From Limimaricola sp. (lineage in GTDB: Bacteria > Pseudomonadota > Alphaproteobacteria > Rhodobacterales > Rhodobacteraceae), in the NCBI RefSeq assembly GCF_016125575.1, contig NZ_WGLM01000002.1, forward strand, positions 372,001 through 436,000: DNA of 64,000 nt, read 5' to 3'. The notes beneath the pieces were generated by a model, which saw nothing but the letters and a program-made list of their open reading frames with translations, was not told where the DNA came from and searched no databases. The position numbers and the translations under genes were made by a program. Position 1 is the stretch's first letter, and the number at the start of each line of letters is the position of its first letter. Positions 52,799 through 61,164 of the stretch are shown here, piece by piece.

Positions 52799-54187
52799 AT
52801 GCAGGCGCTGGCTCGTCATGCCAACGCGCCCGCCCTGTTGACGCGCGACGGCCAGACCGTCAGTCATTCCCGCCTGCGCCGCAATATCGGCATTCTGGCC
52901 CAACGGATGGCCGCGGTGGGCCTAGCCCCCGGCGACAGGATGATCGCACAGGTCGATAACCGGGATTTGCAGATCATGGCACGATTTGCGGCCCTTCTGC
53001 TGGGCGCCGAGGTGGTGATGGCGCCCGACGCAAGCGGATTTCTCGCGTCTGGAGGGACGGTTGACTGGTCGCTGGTGTTTCCCGGTCAGTCGCCGGGGCC
53101 GGGCCGGCCCATCACCTTTTCGCCGAACTGGTTTGCCGACGATGCACCGGCCCCGCCCGAGGATTGGCCCGGCGGCGGGGGCATGATCTTTGGCTCCTCA
53201 GGCTCGACGGGCCTGCAGAAGTTCATGCTCGCCTCCGATAGCGTGCTTGCCAGTTGGCAACGGCGCGCGCGGACCGCGATTGGGCCCGATTTCGGCAACC
53301 GGCTGCTCGGCATTCCGGCGTTCAGCGTCTTCGGTCTGATCTACTTGTCCAAGGCTCTGATCGAGGGGCATGCCGCGATGGGCACGATGGGCGACACCGT
53401 GGCGACGATGGTCGCTGCGCGCAATTTCGACGTGCGTGAACTTGTCGGCACGCCGCTGATCCTGAACGACGTGACCGAAGCGGCAGAGGCGGGCCACCCG
53501 ATGCCCGCCTTCGCCCGCTTCCTGTTCGGCGGCGCCATCGCGGATAACCAGACGCTGGCCCGCACCGCAGCGGCCTTCGCGGGTGCGCATCTCGATGTCG
53601 TGGTCGGGTCAAGTGAATACAGCATCTCGACGCTCGGCCGCGTGCAGGAGCGGGCGATTCCGCTGGGCTGGGTCGGCTGGCCGGTCCCGGACACCGAGCT
53701 GCGGCTGGACTCGGCGGGTGCCTATACTGGCTATCCGGCGGCGGCGGGGCGGCTGTCAATCCGGGTGCCGGAAGACTCGCGTGTCACCGGCTACCTCAAC
53801 GGCGCGCCCGCCTTCGATCCCGAGGGCTGGTTCGACACTGGCGACATCGCCACGATCGCCTCCGATGGTTCGTTGGTGATCCACGGGCGCGAGGATTTCC
53901 TGATCAACCTCGGCGGCATCAAGACCACGCCGGAATCGATCGAGGCGCTTTGCCTCGCTCATCCCGGCGTCGCGCAGGTTGCCGCCACGCGCATTCCGGG
54001 GCAGGCGCATGACCGGCTGGGCCTGCTGGTGGCCGTCGGGCCGGGGTTCGATGCGGACCGCCTGCGCGCCGCCCTGGCCGCCCGCCTGGACCTTGCACTG
54101 GCCATCGAGGTCCGCGAGGTGGAGGCCCTGCCGCGCCTGCCCACCGGCAAGATCGACCGTGCTGCCGTGGCCCGCCTCTTCGCCTAG
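52799..54187 (+). CDS. Compact AMP-forming ligase (ANL superfamily), copy 2
   Basis: A 462-residue homologue of the ligase at 50705 over its whole length (RLRRNI, NRDLQIMARFAALL, AFDPEGWFDTGDIATIA, GREDFLINLGGIKTTPESIEALC, LPRLPTGKIDRAAVARLF). The nucleotide loop reads GSSGSTGLQKFM. The A5 motif is degenerate: VVGSSEYSIS, where copy 1 has FGATEIG and active enzymes have YGxTE. The glutamate is kept but the residues before it have changed. The start ATG lacks a strong ribosome binding site; similarity to copy 1 extends about six codons upstream, so a non-ATG start is possible. Its stop shares the tetranucleotide CTAG with the convergent MFS gene. Confidence 0.83.
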   Translation: MQALARHANAPALLTRDGQTVSHSRLRRNIGILAQRMAAVGLAPGDRMIAQVDNRDLQIMARFAALLLGAEVVMAPDASGFLASGGTVDWSLVFPGQSPGPGRPITFSPNWFADDAPAPPEDWPGGGGMIFGSSGSTGLQKFMLASDSVLASWQRRARTAIGPDFGNRLLGIPAFSVFGLIYLSKALIEGHAAMGTMGDTVATMVAARNFDVRELVGTPLILNDVTEAAEAGHPMPAFARFLFGGAIADNQTLARTAAAFAGAHLDVVVGSSEYSISTLGRVQERAIPLGWVGWPVPDTELRLDSAGAYTGYPAAAGRLSIRVPEDSRVTGYLNGAPAFDPEGWFDTGDIATIASDGSLVIHGREDFLINLGGIKTTPESIEALCLAHPGVAQVAATRIPGQAHDRLGLLVAVGPGFDADRLRAALAARLDLALAIEVREVEALPRLPTGKIDRAAVARLFA

Positions 54188-55419
54188 CTGTCGCCCGCCG
54201 CGCCGCGCCCGCGCCGCAGCAGCCGCCCGACGATGAAACTGGTGCGCGGGACATAGACATAGCCCATCCGCTCGGCCGGGCTGGGCCGTGCCCGCATCCG
54301 CGCAAAGCCGAAGATCACAAGGCCCAGATGCGCCGCCGCCAGCACCACGAAAAGCGCCGGCGGCCCGAAATGCTGGATCAGCACCGAGGTGCCCCAAGGT
54401 GCGGCGATGGCCCCCAGGGCGTAAAAGAACATCAGCGCCGCGGACAGTTCCACCCGCGCGTCATCCTCGGCAAAGTCATGCGCGTGGGCTGCCGAGATCG
54501 AGTAGATCGGGTAGGTCGACAGCCCCACCAGCCCCGCCGCGACAAGGATCGCCAGCGGGCCCATCTGCGCCGCGCCGATGGTGGCCAGCGACGTGCCGAT
54601 CGAGGCCACCGACAGCCCGATCAGCACCCAGCGCCGGTCAAACTTGTCGGCCAGCCAGCCCACCGGGTATTGCGCCAGCCCGCCGCCCGCCACGTAGATG
54701 GCAAGGAACGTGCCGATCTGGTCGGGCCGCAGCCCCACGGCCTGTCCGTAGATTGGCCCCACCATGCGGAAACTGGCCGACGAGAGCCCGGCCACCATCA
54801 CGCCCAAGGTGGCCAGCGGCGAGATCCGCCAGCTCAGCGCCGGGCGCAGGCGCGGGGCCAGTGCGGTGGCAGGCTGCTCGGCCCGGCTGATCGCCAGCGG
54901 CAGCAGCGAGGCGCAGCAGACGATCGTCAGCAGGTTGTAGGCGATATAGGTGGGCACGCTCGCCAGCGTGCCGATCATGAACTGCGCCCCCAACGAGGCG
55001 ACAATGTCGACCACGCGGTAGCTGCCCATCGCGCGGCCCCGCGTCTGGTTGGTGACCTTGGCTTGCAGCCATGCCTCGATCACCGTGTAGCAGCCCGCCA
55101 CGCACAGGCCCGAGGCCAGCCGAAAGAGCGCCCACCATGCCGGGTTCGTCACCAGCACATGAGCCGCCAACCCGATGGCGCCCAGCGCGGTGAAGGCGGC
55201 ATAGGTGCGCGCGTGGCCCACGCTGCCCATCAGCCGCGGCGCCCACCAGCAGCCGATGAAGAAGCCCAGGAAATGGGCCGAGCCCAGCACCCCCACCTGC
55301 GCCGTGCCAAAGCCCGCCGCCAGCCCCGTAAGCGCGTCCAGCGGGCCGACCCCGCCCGAGGACAGCTGCAACAGCATCACCGAGGCGAAGAGCGAGGCAA
55401 AGGACAACATCAGGCGCAT
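54184..55419 (-). CDS. MFS transporter
   Basis: A 411-residue membrane protein with about 12 predicted segments. Block VGVLGSAHFLGFFIGCWWAPRLMGSVGHARTYAAF (hallmark FLGFFIGCWWAPR) and VIEAWLQAKVTNQTRGRAMGSYRVVD match the YcaD-like/sugar-efflux-like MFS group. GLAQYPVGWLADKFDRRWVLIGLS is the second-half loop motif. I chose the ATG at 55419; the longer frame lacks a membrane-like beginning. Cargo is unknown. It is convergent with the second AMP ligase, sharing its stop codon bases, and divergent from the aldo/keto reductase gene. Confidence 0.88.
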   Translation of the reverse strand: MRLMLSFASLFASVMLLQLSSGGVGPLDALTGLAAGFGTAQVGVLGSAHFLGFFIGCWWAPRLMGSVGHARTYAAFTALGAIGLAAHVLVTNPAWWALFRLASGLCVAGCYTVIEAWLQAKVTNQTRGRAMGSYRVVDIVASLGAQFMIGTLASVPTYIAYNLLTIVCCASLLPLAISRAEQPATALAPRLRPALSWRISPLATLGVMVAGLSSASFRMVGPIYGQAVGLRPDQIGTFLAIYVAGGGLAQYPVGWLADKFDRRWVLIGLSVASIGTSLATIGAAQMGPLAILVAAGLVGLSTYPIYSISAAHAHDFAEDDARVELSAALMFFYALGAIAAPWGTSVLIQHFGPPALFVVLAAAHLGLVIFGFARMRARPSPAERMGYVYVPRTSFIVGRLLRRGRGAAGDS

Positions 55420-55526
55420 GGTGCGGCCACTCTGGGCCGGGGGACAGCCGGGCGCAATCGGCTTTGCACGCTTGTCATCGCCGCCGGTCACGCTAGGACA
55501 GGCACGACAATTTGAAAGGACCCCTC

Positions 55527-56570
55527 ATGCGCAACGTTTCCCTGGGCCGCTCCGGCATCGACGTGACCGAATGGTGCCTCGGCACCATGACTTTCGGCAA
55601 TCAGACGCCCCAGGACGATGCCCATGCCCAGATCGACCGCGCGCTGGATGCCGGCATCACCTTCATCGACACGGCCGAGATGTACCCGGTCAACCCGGTC
55701 AGCCGCGAAACCGCCGGCCGCTCCGAGACGATCCTTGGCAACTGGTTCGTCAAGACCGGCCGGCGAAACGAGGTGGTGCTGGCCACCAAGGTTTCGGGGC
55801 CCAATGGCGGCTTCATCCGTGATGGCAAGGGGTTCGACAGCACTGTCATTCCGCAGGCGATCGACGCCTCGCTCAAGCGGCTCAAGACCGACGTGATCGA
55901 CCTTTATCAGCTGCACTGGCCGGTGCGCGGCTCCTACATGTTCCGCCAGAACTGGAGCTTCGATCCCTCGGGGCAGGACCGCGCGACGACGCTGGCGCAC
56001 ATGGATGACGTGCTGGGCGCGATGGGCCGGCTGGTGGAGGCGGGCAAGATCCGCGCCTTTGGCCTCTCGAACGAAAGCACCTGGGGCACGACCCGCTGGA
56101 TCGACCGGGCCGAGGCGGCAGGCCTGCCGCGCGTGGCCTCGGTGCAAAACGAATATTCGCTGCTCTGCCGCCTTTACGATACCGACATGGCCGAGATGGC
56201 GGTGAACGAGGACGTGACGCTGATGTCCTTCTCGCCGCTTGCCGCGGGCCTGCTGACGGGCAAATACCAGAACGGCGCGGTGCCCGCGGGCAGCCGCATG
56301 GCGCTGAACGGCGATCTGGGCGGCCGCAAGAGCCCGCGCGTCTTTGCCGCCGTGCAGGCCTATCTCGACCTCGCGCGCGAAGCCGGGCTCGATCCGGTGC
56401 ACATGGCGATGGCCTGGCAGCGGACGCGCCCCTTCACGGTCTCGGCGATCTTCGGCGCAACCACGGTCGATCAGCTCGACCGTATCCTTGCGGGCCGCGA
56501 CGTGGTGCTGTCCGACGACCTCGTCAAGGCGATCGACACGGTCCACCGCACCCACCCGATGCCCTACTGA
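55527..56570 (+). CDS. Aldo/keto reductase (Tas-like)
   Basis: A 347-residue NADPH-dependent aldo/keto reductase. The beginning (LGRSGIDVTEWCLGTMTFG) and the catalytic tetrad region fit: Asp in FIDTAEMYPVNP, Tyr in the same block, Lys in VLATKVSG and His in YQLHWPVRG. The cofactor segment is FSPLAAGLLTGKY. The insert SYMFRQNWSF and the PVNP segment resemble E. coli Tas. The ATG at 55527 follows TTTGAAAGGACCCC. It is divergent from the MFS gene and may be independent of the following carnitine operon, from which it is separated by repeats and a terminator. Confidence 0.9.
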   Translation: MRNVSLGRSGIDVTEWCLGTMTFGNQTPQDDAHAQIDRALDAGITFIDTAEMYPVNPVSRETAGRSETILGNWFVKTGRRNEVVLATKVSGPNGGFIRDGKGFDSTVIPQAIDASLKRLKTDVIDLYQLHWPVRGSYMFRQNWSFDPSGQDRATTLAHMDDVLGAMGRLVEAGKIRAFGLSNESTWGTTRWIDRAEAAGLPRVASVQNEYSLLCRLYDTDMAEMAVNEDVTLMSFSPLAAGLLTGKYQNGAVPAGSRMALNGDLGGRKSPRVFAAVQAYLDLAREAGLDPVHMAMAWQRTRPFTVSAIFGATTVDQLDRILAGRDVVLSDDLVKAIDTVHRTHPMPY

Positions 56571-56573
56571 CCG

Positions 56574-56606
56574 GCTTCTTCTGGCCGGAAATACTCTCGG
56601 GGGGTG
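56574..56606 (-). repeat. Repeat segment, inverted copy
   Basis: GGCCGGAAATACTCTCGGGG and flanking bases (starting near CTTCTTCT) are the reverse-complement form of the conserved segment found at 56678-56711 and 36703-36736, with a few mismatches. It faces the other copy across the terminator and hairpin. Confidence 0.65.
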
Positions 56607-56625
56607 AAGGCGACGCAGGCGCCGA

Positions 56626-56650
56626 GGGGGGCAGACAGCCCCCCTTTTCT
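56626..56650 (+). terminator. Intrinsic terminator after the aldo/keto reductase
   Basis: A perfect 7-bp stem GGGGGGC/GCCCCCC with a 5-base loop (AGACA) followed by TTTTCT. It lies 56 bases after the stop of the reductase gene. Confidence 0.85.
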
Positions 56651-56711
56651 CGCCGTGTCGCGGGGCGCGACACGGCGATGCCTCCGGCGGGAGTATTTCC
56701 GGCAAGATGAA
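56651..56711 (+). repeat. Hairpin plus conserved repeat segment, copy 2
   Basis: A perfect 12-bp stem (CGCCGTGTCGCG and its complement, 56651-56677, GGG loop) is followed by CCTCCGGCGGGAGTATTTC and GGCAAGATGAA (to 56711). This matches the copy between gcvH and gcvP in layout and, in the conserved segment, in sequence except for one base. The two stems are unrelated in sequence. Confidence 0.75.
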
Positions 56712-56787
56712 GCGCAGAGCGAGCGCCTCTCTTGCGCCTCGCCCGGAAATCGGGAACGCTCGCGCCGAGGCAAGGGAGGGTTGCACG

Positions 56788-57702
56788 ATGCCGTTGGCCA
56801 TGAACCGGGAGGTTTTCATCACCTGTGCCGTGACCGGCTCGGGTGCCACGCAGGACCGCAGCCCGCATGTGCCGCGCAGCCCTGCGCAAATCGCCGAAAG
56901 CGCGCTGGAGGCGGCACGGGCAGGGGCAGCCATCGTGCATTGCCATGTGCGCGACCCCGAGACGGGCAAGCCTTCGCGCGATCCTGCGCTTTACCGCGAG
57001 GTGACCGAGCGCATTCGCGAATCGGAAACCGACGTGGTGCTGAACCTCACCGCCGGGATGGGCGGCGACATCGTGTTCGGTCCCACCGAACGTCCGCTGC
57101 CCCCCGTCGCGGGCACCGACATCGCAGGTGCGGCCGAACGGGTGCGCCACATCGCCGAATGCCTGCCCGAGATCTGCACGCTCGACTGCGGCACCATGAA
57201 CTTCGCCGAGGCCGATTACGTCATGACCAACACGCCCGGCATGTTGCGGGCGATGGGCGCGATGATGACCGAACTGGGCGTCAAGCCCGAGATCGAGGCG
57301 TTCGACACCGGCCACCTGTGGTTTGCCAAGGAACTGGTGAAGGAAGGCGTGCTGAAGGGCCCGGCGCTTGTGCAGCTGTGCATGGGCGTGCCCTGGGGCG
57401 CGCCTGATGACCTCAATACCTTCATGGCGATGGTCAACAACGTGCCGCCGGACTGGACGTTCTCGGCCTTCGCGCTGGGGCGCAACCAGATGGCTTATGC
57501 CGCCGCCGCCGTGCTGGCGGGCGGCAATGTGCGCGTCGGGCTGGAAGACAATCTCTGGCTAGGCAAGGGTCAGCTTGCCACCAATGCGCAACTGGTCGAA
57601 CGCGCGGTGGGCATCGTCGAGGGGATGGGCGCGCGCCTGCTCGGCCCTGCCGAGGTGCGCGACAGGCTGGGGCTGACCAAGCGCGCCCCGAAAGCGGCGT
57701 GA
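56788..57702 (+). CDS. Beta-keto acid cleavage enzyme (BKACE), probable 3-dehydrocarnitine cleavage enzyme
   Basis: A 304-residue TIM-barrel enzyme of the BKACE family (DUF849): it condenses a beta-keto acid with acetyl-CoA to give acetoacetate and a new acyl-CoA. Motifs include [13 protein letters not shown] at the start, the metal-binding [14 protein letters not shown] (about 52-65), [31 protein letters not shown] and [11 protein letters not shown]. The gene lies in one unit with a carnitine dehydrogenase-thioesterase fusion, so the substrate is most likely 3-dehydrocarnitine, giving betainyl-CoA. AGGGAGGGTTGCACG precedes ATG at 56788. Its stop overlaps the GTG of the lipocalin gene. Confidence 0.9.
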   Translation: MPLAMNREVFITCAVTGSGATQDRSPHVPRSPAQIAESALEAARAGAAIVHCHVRDPETGKPSRDPALYREVTERIRESETDVVLNLTAGMGGDIVFGPTERPLPPVAGTDIAGAAERVRHIAECLPEICTLDCGTMNFAEADYVMTNTPGMLRAMGAMMTELGVKPEIEAFDTGHLWFAKELVKEGVLKGPALVQLCMGVPWGAPDDLNTFMAMVNNVPPDWTFSAFALGRNQMAYAAAAVLAGGNVRVGLEDNLWLGKGQLATNAQLVERAVGIVEGMGARLLGPAEVRDRLGLTKRAPKAA

Positions 57703-58226
57703 GCCCGCGCGCGCTTCTTTTCGCACTGCCGCTGGTGCTGGCGGGCTGCGCCATCGTTGCGCCGTCATATCGCGACGCCAGCGTGCCGATCGCCTCGCGC
57801 GCGGTCTTCGATCCGTCGCGCTACCTTGGCCTCTGGCACGAGGTGGCCCGCTACCCGGTTGTCTTTGAAAATGGCTGCACCGACGTCACCGCTGAATACA
57901 CCCAGCGCGACGATGGGCTGATTGGTGTGCACAACATCTGCCGCAAGGCCGACGGCACCACGCGCGATATCACCGGCACCGCCGAAGTGGCAGGGCCGGG
58001 GCGTCTGAAGGTACGCTTTCCCTCCGTGCCCTTCGTCGCCGCCGATTACTGGGTGCTCTGGGTGGCCGAGGATTACGGCACGGCCGTGGTCGGCGCGCCC
58101 AATGGCCGCTCCGGCTGGATCCTGAACCGCACGCCCACAATTACGCCCGACAGGCTGGCCGCGGCGCGCGAGGTGCTTGATTTCAACGGTTACGACCTGA
58201 GCAAGCTGGAGGTACTGAGCCCATGA
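57699..58226 (+). CDS. Lipocalin family lipoprotein (Blc-like)
   Basis: A 175-residue lipoprotein: signal peptide with lipobox LAGC (Cys17), then a lipocalin domain beginning [17 protein letters not shown] (the GxW signature) and containing [18 protein letters not shown] and the [16 protein letters not shown] strand. Bacterial lipocalins bind hydrophobic ligands at the outer membrane. GTG start, overlapping the BKACE stop (GTGA). Its inclusion between two carnitine-degradation enzymes is unusual; perhaps the operon also handles acyl-carnitines or membrane lipids. It overlaps the next gene by ATGA. Confidence 0.9.
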   Translation: MSPRALLFALPLVLAGCAIVAPSYRDASVPIASRAVFDPSRYLGLWHEVARYPVVFENGCTDVTAEYTQRDDGLIGVHNICRKADGTTRDITGTAEVAGPGRLKVRFPSVPFVAADYWVLWVAEDYGTAVVGAPNGRSGWILNRTPTITPDRLAAAREVLDFNGYDLSKLEVLSP

Positions 58227-58579
58227 CCCTGCGCACAGCGCTTGCCTGCGCCCTGATCGCCCTGCCCGGGGCGCTGGCGGCCGAAACCTACCCTTGGGAA
58301 GGCGCCTGGGTGGTCGAACCGGCCGAATGTGACGGCGACCGCACTGTCTATACGCCCGAGGAATTCGTCACTGCGATGCACAGCTGCAACGTCACCGCCA
58401 TCACCGCCTTGCCGGGCCTGTCGGCTTGGCGTCTGGATATCCAATGTGGCGAAGGGACGCCGGTCTTTGACGCCAGTCGAATCCTGATGCTGACCGACCG
58501 GGCCGGGCCGATGTGGGAATGGTATGGCCCCGGAAAGGGCGCGCCGCTGCAGGTGCAGCGCTGCGCGGACTACTCATGA
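58223..58579 (+). CDS. Small exported hypothetical protein
   Basis: A 118-residue protein with a signal peptide (LRTALACALIALPGALAAE, cleavage about residue 20). The mature part is about 98 residues with four cysteines (AEC, SCN, QCG, RCA), probably two disulfides in the periplasm. It includes YPWEGAWVVEPAECDGDRTVY and AWRLDIQCG. No family recognised. It is coupled to the lipocalin before and the lipoprotein after by ATGA overlaps, suggesting a joint envelope function. Confidence 0.75.
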   Translation: MTLRTALACALIALPGALAAETYPWEGAWVVEPAECDGDRTVYTPEEFVTAMHSCNVTAITALPGLSAWRLDIQCGEGTPVFDASRILMLTDRAGPMWEWYGPGKGAPLQVQRCADYS

Positions 58580-58887
58580 GGGGCGCGGCGGCCCTGCTGG
58601 CGCTGGCCGCGTTGCTGGCGGGGTGCGACAGTGTGCCGGGGGCCGGCGTGGACGGGCAGGGCGGGCTGATCCCGGTTGCGGCTGGCACGCCTCGGGCGGA
58701 ACGGCTGGTCCTGCATGGCGGACACATCACGTTCGATCAATGCGTGGCGCAGGGCGGCCTGATCATTCAGGACAAGGGCAACCCGATGATGGCCTGTGAC
58801 CCGACGGTCGACCGTGCACCGCCCCCTGTTGACGAATTCAACCATCCCAGCGTCGAGCCGGGCAAGGTCACGACACAAGCAGGCTAG
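58576..58887 (+). CDS. Small putative lipoprotein
   Basis: A 103-residue protein with a signal peptide and lipobox (LAALLAGC, Cys18). The mature part has two further cysteines (FDQCVAQGGLIIQDKGNPMMACDP), which could form one disulfide. A proline-rich stretch (DRAPPPVDEFNHP) follows. No family recognised. ATG at 58576 overlaps the preceding stop; 12 bp separate it from the carnitine dehydrogenase fusion. Confidence 0.72.
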   Translation: MRGAAALLALAALLAGCDSVPGAGVDGQGGLIPVAAGTPRAERLVLHGGHITFDQCVAQGGLIIQDKGNPMMACDPTVDRAPPPVDEFNHPSVEPGKVTTQAG

Positions 58888-58899
58888 GAGCGACGGAAA

Positions 58900-60363
58900 A
58901 TGACTGGAACGGCGGCGATCATCGGGGGCGGCGTCATCGGCGGCGGTTGGGCGGCGCGGTTTCTGCTGATGGGTTGGGACGTGCGCGTCTTCGATCCCGA
59001 TCCCGAAGCAGAACGCAAGATCGGCGAGGTGCTGGACAATGCGCGCCGCGCGCTGCCGGGCCTGTCGGATGTTGCGCTGCCCGCGGAAGGGACGCTCAGT
59101 TATCACACCACGATGTCCGATGCGGTTGCCGGTGCCGACTGGATTCAGGAAAGCGTGCCGGAACGGCTGCCGCTCAAGCACAAGGTATTCCAGACGCTGC
59201 AGGAGCATTGTCGCCCGGAGGCGATCATCGGCTCGTCCACATCGGGGTTCAAACCGTCGGAGTTGCAGAACTGTGCGACCCGGCCCGGCCAGATCGTGGT
59301 GACGCACCCGTTCAACCCGGTCTACCTTTTGCCGCTGATCGAACTGGTGCCGAGCGAAGCAAACCCGCCCGACATGGTCGCCCGCGCCGCCGAGATCCTG
59401 ACCTCGATCGGCTGCTTCCCCCTGCATGTCCGCAAGGAGATCGACGCCCATATCGCCGACCGCTTTCTCGAGGCCGTCTGGCGCGAGGCGCTGTGGCTGA
59501 TCCGCGACGGCATTGCCACGACCGAAGAGATCGACAACGCAATCCGCTATGGCTTTGGCTTGCGCTGGGCGCAGATGGGCCTGTTCGAGACCTACCGCAT
59601 CGCCGGGGGCGAGGCCGGGATGCGCCATTTCATCGAACAGTTCGGGCCGTGCCTTTCGTGGCCATGGACCAAGCTGATGGATGTGCCCGAGCTGACCGAA
59701 GATCTGATCGATACCATCGCCGTTCAGTCGGACGCTCAATCGGGTGCCCATCCCATCCGTGCGCTTGAACGCATCCGCGACGACAACCTTGTTACCATCC
59801 TGCGCGGCCTGAAGGCGCGGGACTGGGGCGCGGGGCGGCTTCTAAACGCGCAAGATCGGCGGATCGATAGCTTACCCGCCAGCCTTGACGACGTGGCCGA
59901 CCTTTCGGCGCCGGTTCTGACGGTGCTGCGGGCCGTGCCGCTCGACTGGACCGACTATAACGGCCACATGAACGAGGCACGCTACCTTCAGGTTTTCGGC
60001 GATGCGACGGACAAGTTCATGGCGCTGGTGGGATGCGACATGGCCTATATCGCCACCGGCGGCAGCTACTTCACCGCCGAGACGCATATCCGCCACTTGT
60101 CCGAATGCCGGGCGGGCGCGCGGGTGCGTGTGGAAACCCAATGCCTGCTTGGAGCCGGCAAGAAGATGCACCTCTTTCACCGCATGTTCGAGGGCGAGAC
60201 GCTGCTGGCCACGGGCGAACACATGCTGATCCATGTCAGCCTTGCCACCCGCAAGGCGGCAGAGCCTGACGCGCGGGTCGCCGAGCCGTTGGGCCGGATC
60301 GCCGCCGCCCATGCTGGGCTGCCGCGTCCCGAAGGCGCGGGCGCTGCTGTCGGCGTCCGATGA
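58900..60363 (+). CDS. L-carnitine dehydrogenase fused to a thioesterase domain
   Basis: A 487-residue bifunctional protein. Residues about 1-320 are a 3-hydroxyacyl-CoA-dehydrogenase-like NAD enzyme (IIGGGVIGGGWAARFLLMGWDVRVFDPD start; ESVPERLPLKH; IGSSTSGFKPSEL; VVTHPFNPVYLLPLIELVPS), the layout of L-carnitine dehydrogenase. Residues about 345-455 are a 4HBT-type hotdog thioesterase (VPLDWTDYNGHMNEARYL; HIRHLSECRAGARVRVETQ). This matches known fusions in which the second domain hydrolyses betainyl-CoA to glycine betaine. With BKACE it would convert carnitine to glycine betaine. GGAGCGACGGAAA precedes ATG. It overlaps the SDR gene by ATGA. Confidence 0.9.
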   Translation: MTGTAAIIGGGVIGGGWAARFLLMGWDVRVFDPDPEAERKIGEVLDNARRALPGLSDVALPAEGTLSYHTTMSDAVAGADWIQESVPERLPLKHKVFQTLQEHCRPEAIIGSSTSGFKPSELQNCATRPGQIVVTHPFNPVYLLPLIELVPSEANPPDMVARAAEILTSIGCFPLHVRKEIDAHIADRFLEAVWREALWLIRDGIATTEEIDNAIRYGFGLRWAQMGLFETYRIAGGEAGMRHFIEQFGPCLSWPWTKLMDVPELTEDLIDTIAVQSDAQSGAHPIRALERIRDDNLVTILRGLKARDWGAGRLLNAQDRRIDSLPASLDDVADLSAPVLTVLRAVPLDWTDYNGHMNEARYLQVFGDATDKFMALVGCDMAYIATGGSYFTAETHIRHLSECRAGARVRVETQCLLGAGKKMHLFHRMFEGETLLATGEHMLIHVSLATRKAAEPDARVAEPLGRIAAAHAGLPRPEGAGAAVGVR

Positions 60364-61118
60364 GCAGGGTCCTGATCACCGCGGGCGGCTCTGGCATCGG
60401 CCGCGCGATGGCCACGGCCTTTGCCGCCGCGGGTCATGATGTCTGGGTGACCGATGTCGACGCCGACTCGCTTGATGCGCTGCCTGCGGCCTGGCGGGCC
60501 GAGCTTGTCGATGTCTCCGACGAGGCCGCGATGGCGGCGCTTTTCGAACGGATTGTCGCTGAATGGGGCGGGCTGGACGTGGTCTGCGCCAATGCCGGCA
60601 TCGCCGGGCCCACCGCCAAGGTCGAGGATGTGGCCTGGGACGACTGGCGCGCCTGCCTTGACGTGACGCTGGGCGGCGCCTTCCTGACGGCGAAATACGC
60701 GGCGCCGCTGATGAAGGCGCAGCGCGCCGGGTCGATCGTGCTGACCTCGTCCACCGCGGGCATCTACGGCTATCCCAACCGCGCGCCCTATGCCGCCGCA
60801 AAGTGGGGCGTGATCGGCCTGATGAAGACGCTGGCGATGGAGCTTGGCCCCTTCGGCATCCGCGCCAACGCGATCTGCCCCGGTGCGGTGGAGGGCCCAC
60901 GGATGGAGCGCGTGCTGGAACGCGAGGCGGCGATCAAGGGCATGACCCGCGACGATGTCTATCGCGGCTATGCCTCGGGCACGGCACTGGGCGCTTTCGT
61001 CACGGCCGAGGACGTGGCTGCAATGGCGCTTTACCTTGGATCAGGCGGGGCGCGGATGGTGTCGGGGCAGGTGATTTCGGTCGACGGATTCACGATCAAT
61101 CCTGATCCGCAGGTCTAG
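60360..61118 (+). CDS. Short-chain dehydrogenase/reductase
   Basis: A 252-residue SDR oxidoreductase with the classical NAD(P) motif (TAGGSGIG, about 7-14), ANAGIAGPTAK (about 77-87), the catalytic serine in LTSSTAG and YAAAKWG (YxxxK, about 142-148), and the C-terminal GQVISVDGF. It is translationally coupled to the carnitine dehydrogenase-thioesterase gene (ATGA). A substrate linked to carnitine or its esters is a reasonable inference, but SDR specificity cannot be read here. It is the last gene of the unit, followed by a hairpin. Confidence 0.88.
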   Translation: MSRVLITAGGSGIGRAMATAFAAAGHDVWVTDVDADSLDALPAAWRAELVDVSDEAAMAALFERIVAEWGGLDVVCANAGIAGPTAKVEDVAWDDWRACLDVTLGGAFLTAKYAAPLMKAQRAGSIVLTSSTAGIYGYPNRAPYAAAKWGVIGLMKTLAMELGPFGIRANAICPGAVEGPRMERVLEREAAIKGMTRDDVYRGYASGTALGAFVTAEDVAAMALYLGSGGARMVSGQVISVDGFTINPDPQV

Positions 61119-61164
61119 CACTCACGCGCGCGTATGAAATAGATGATACAAATCAATGTATTGG

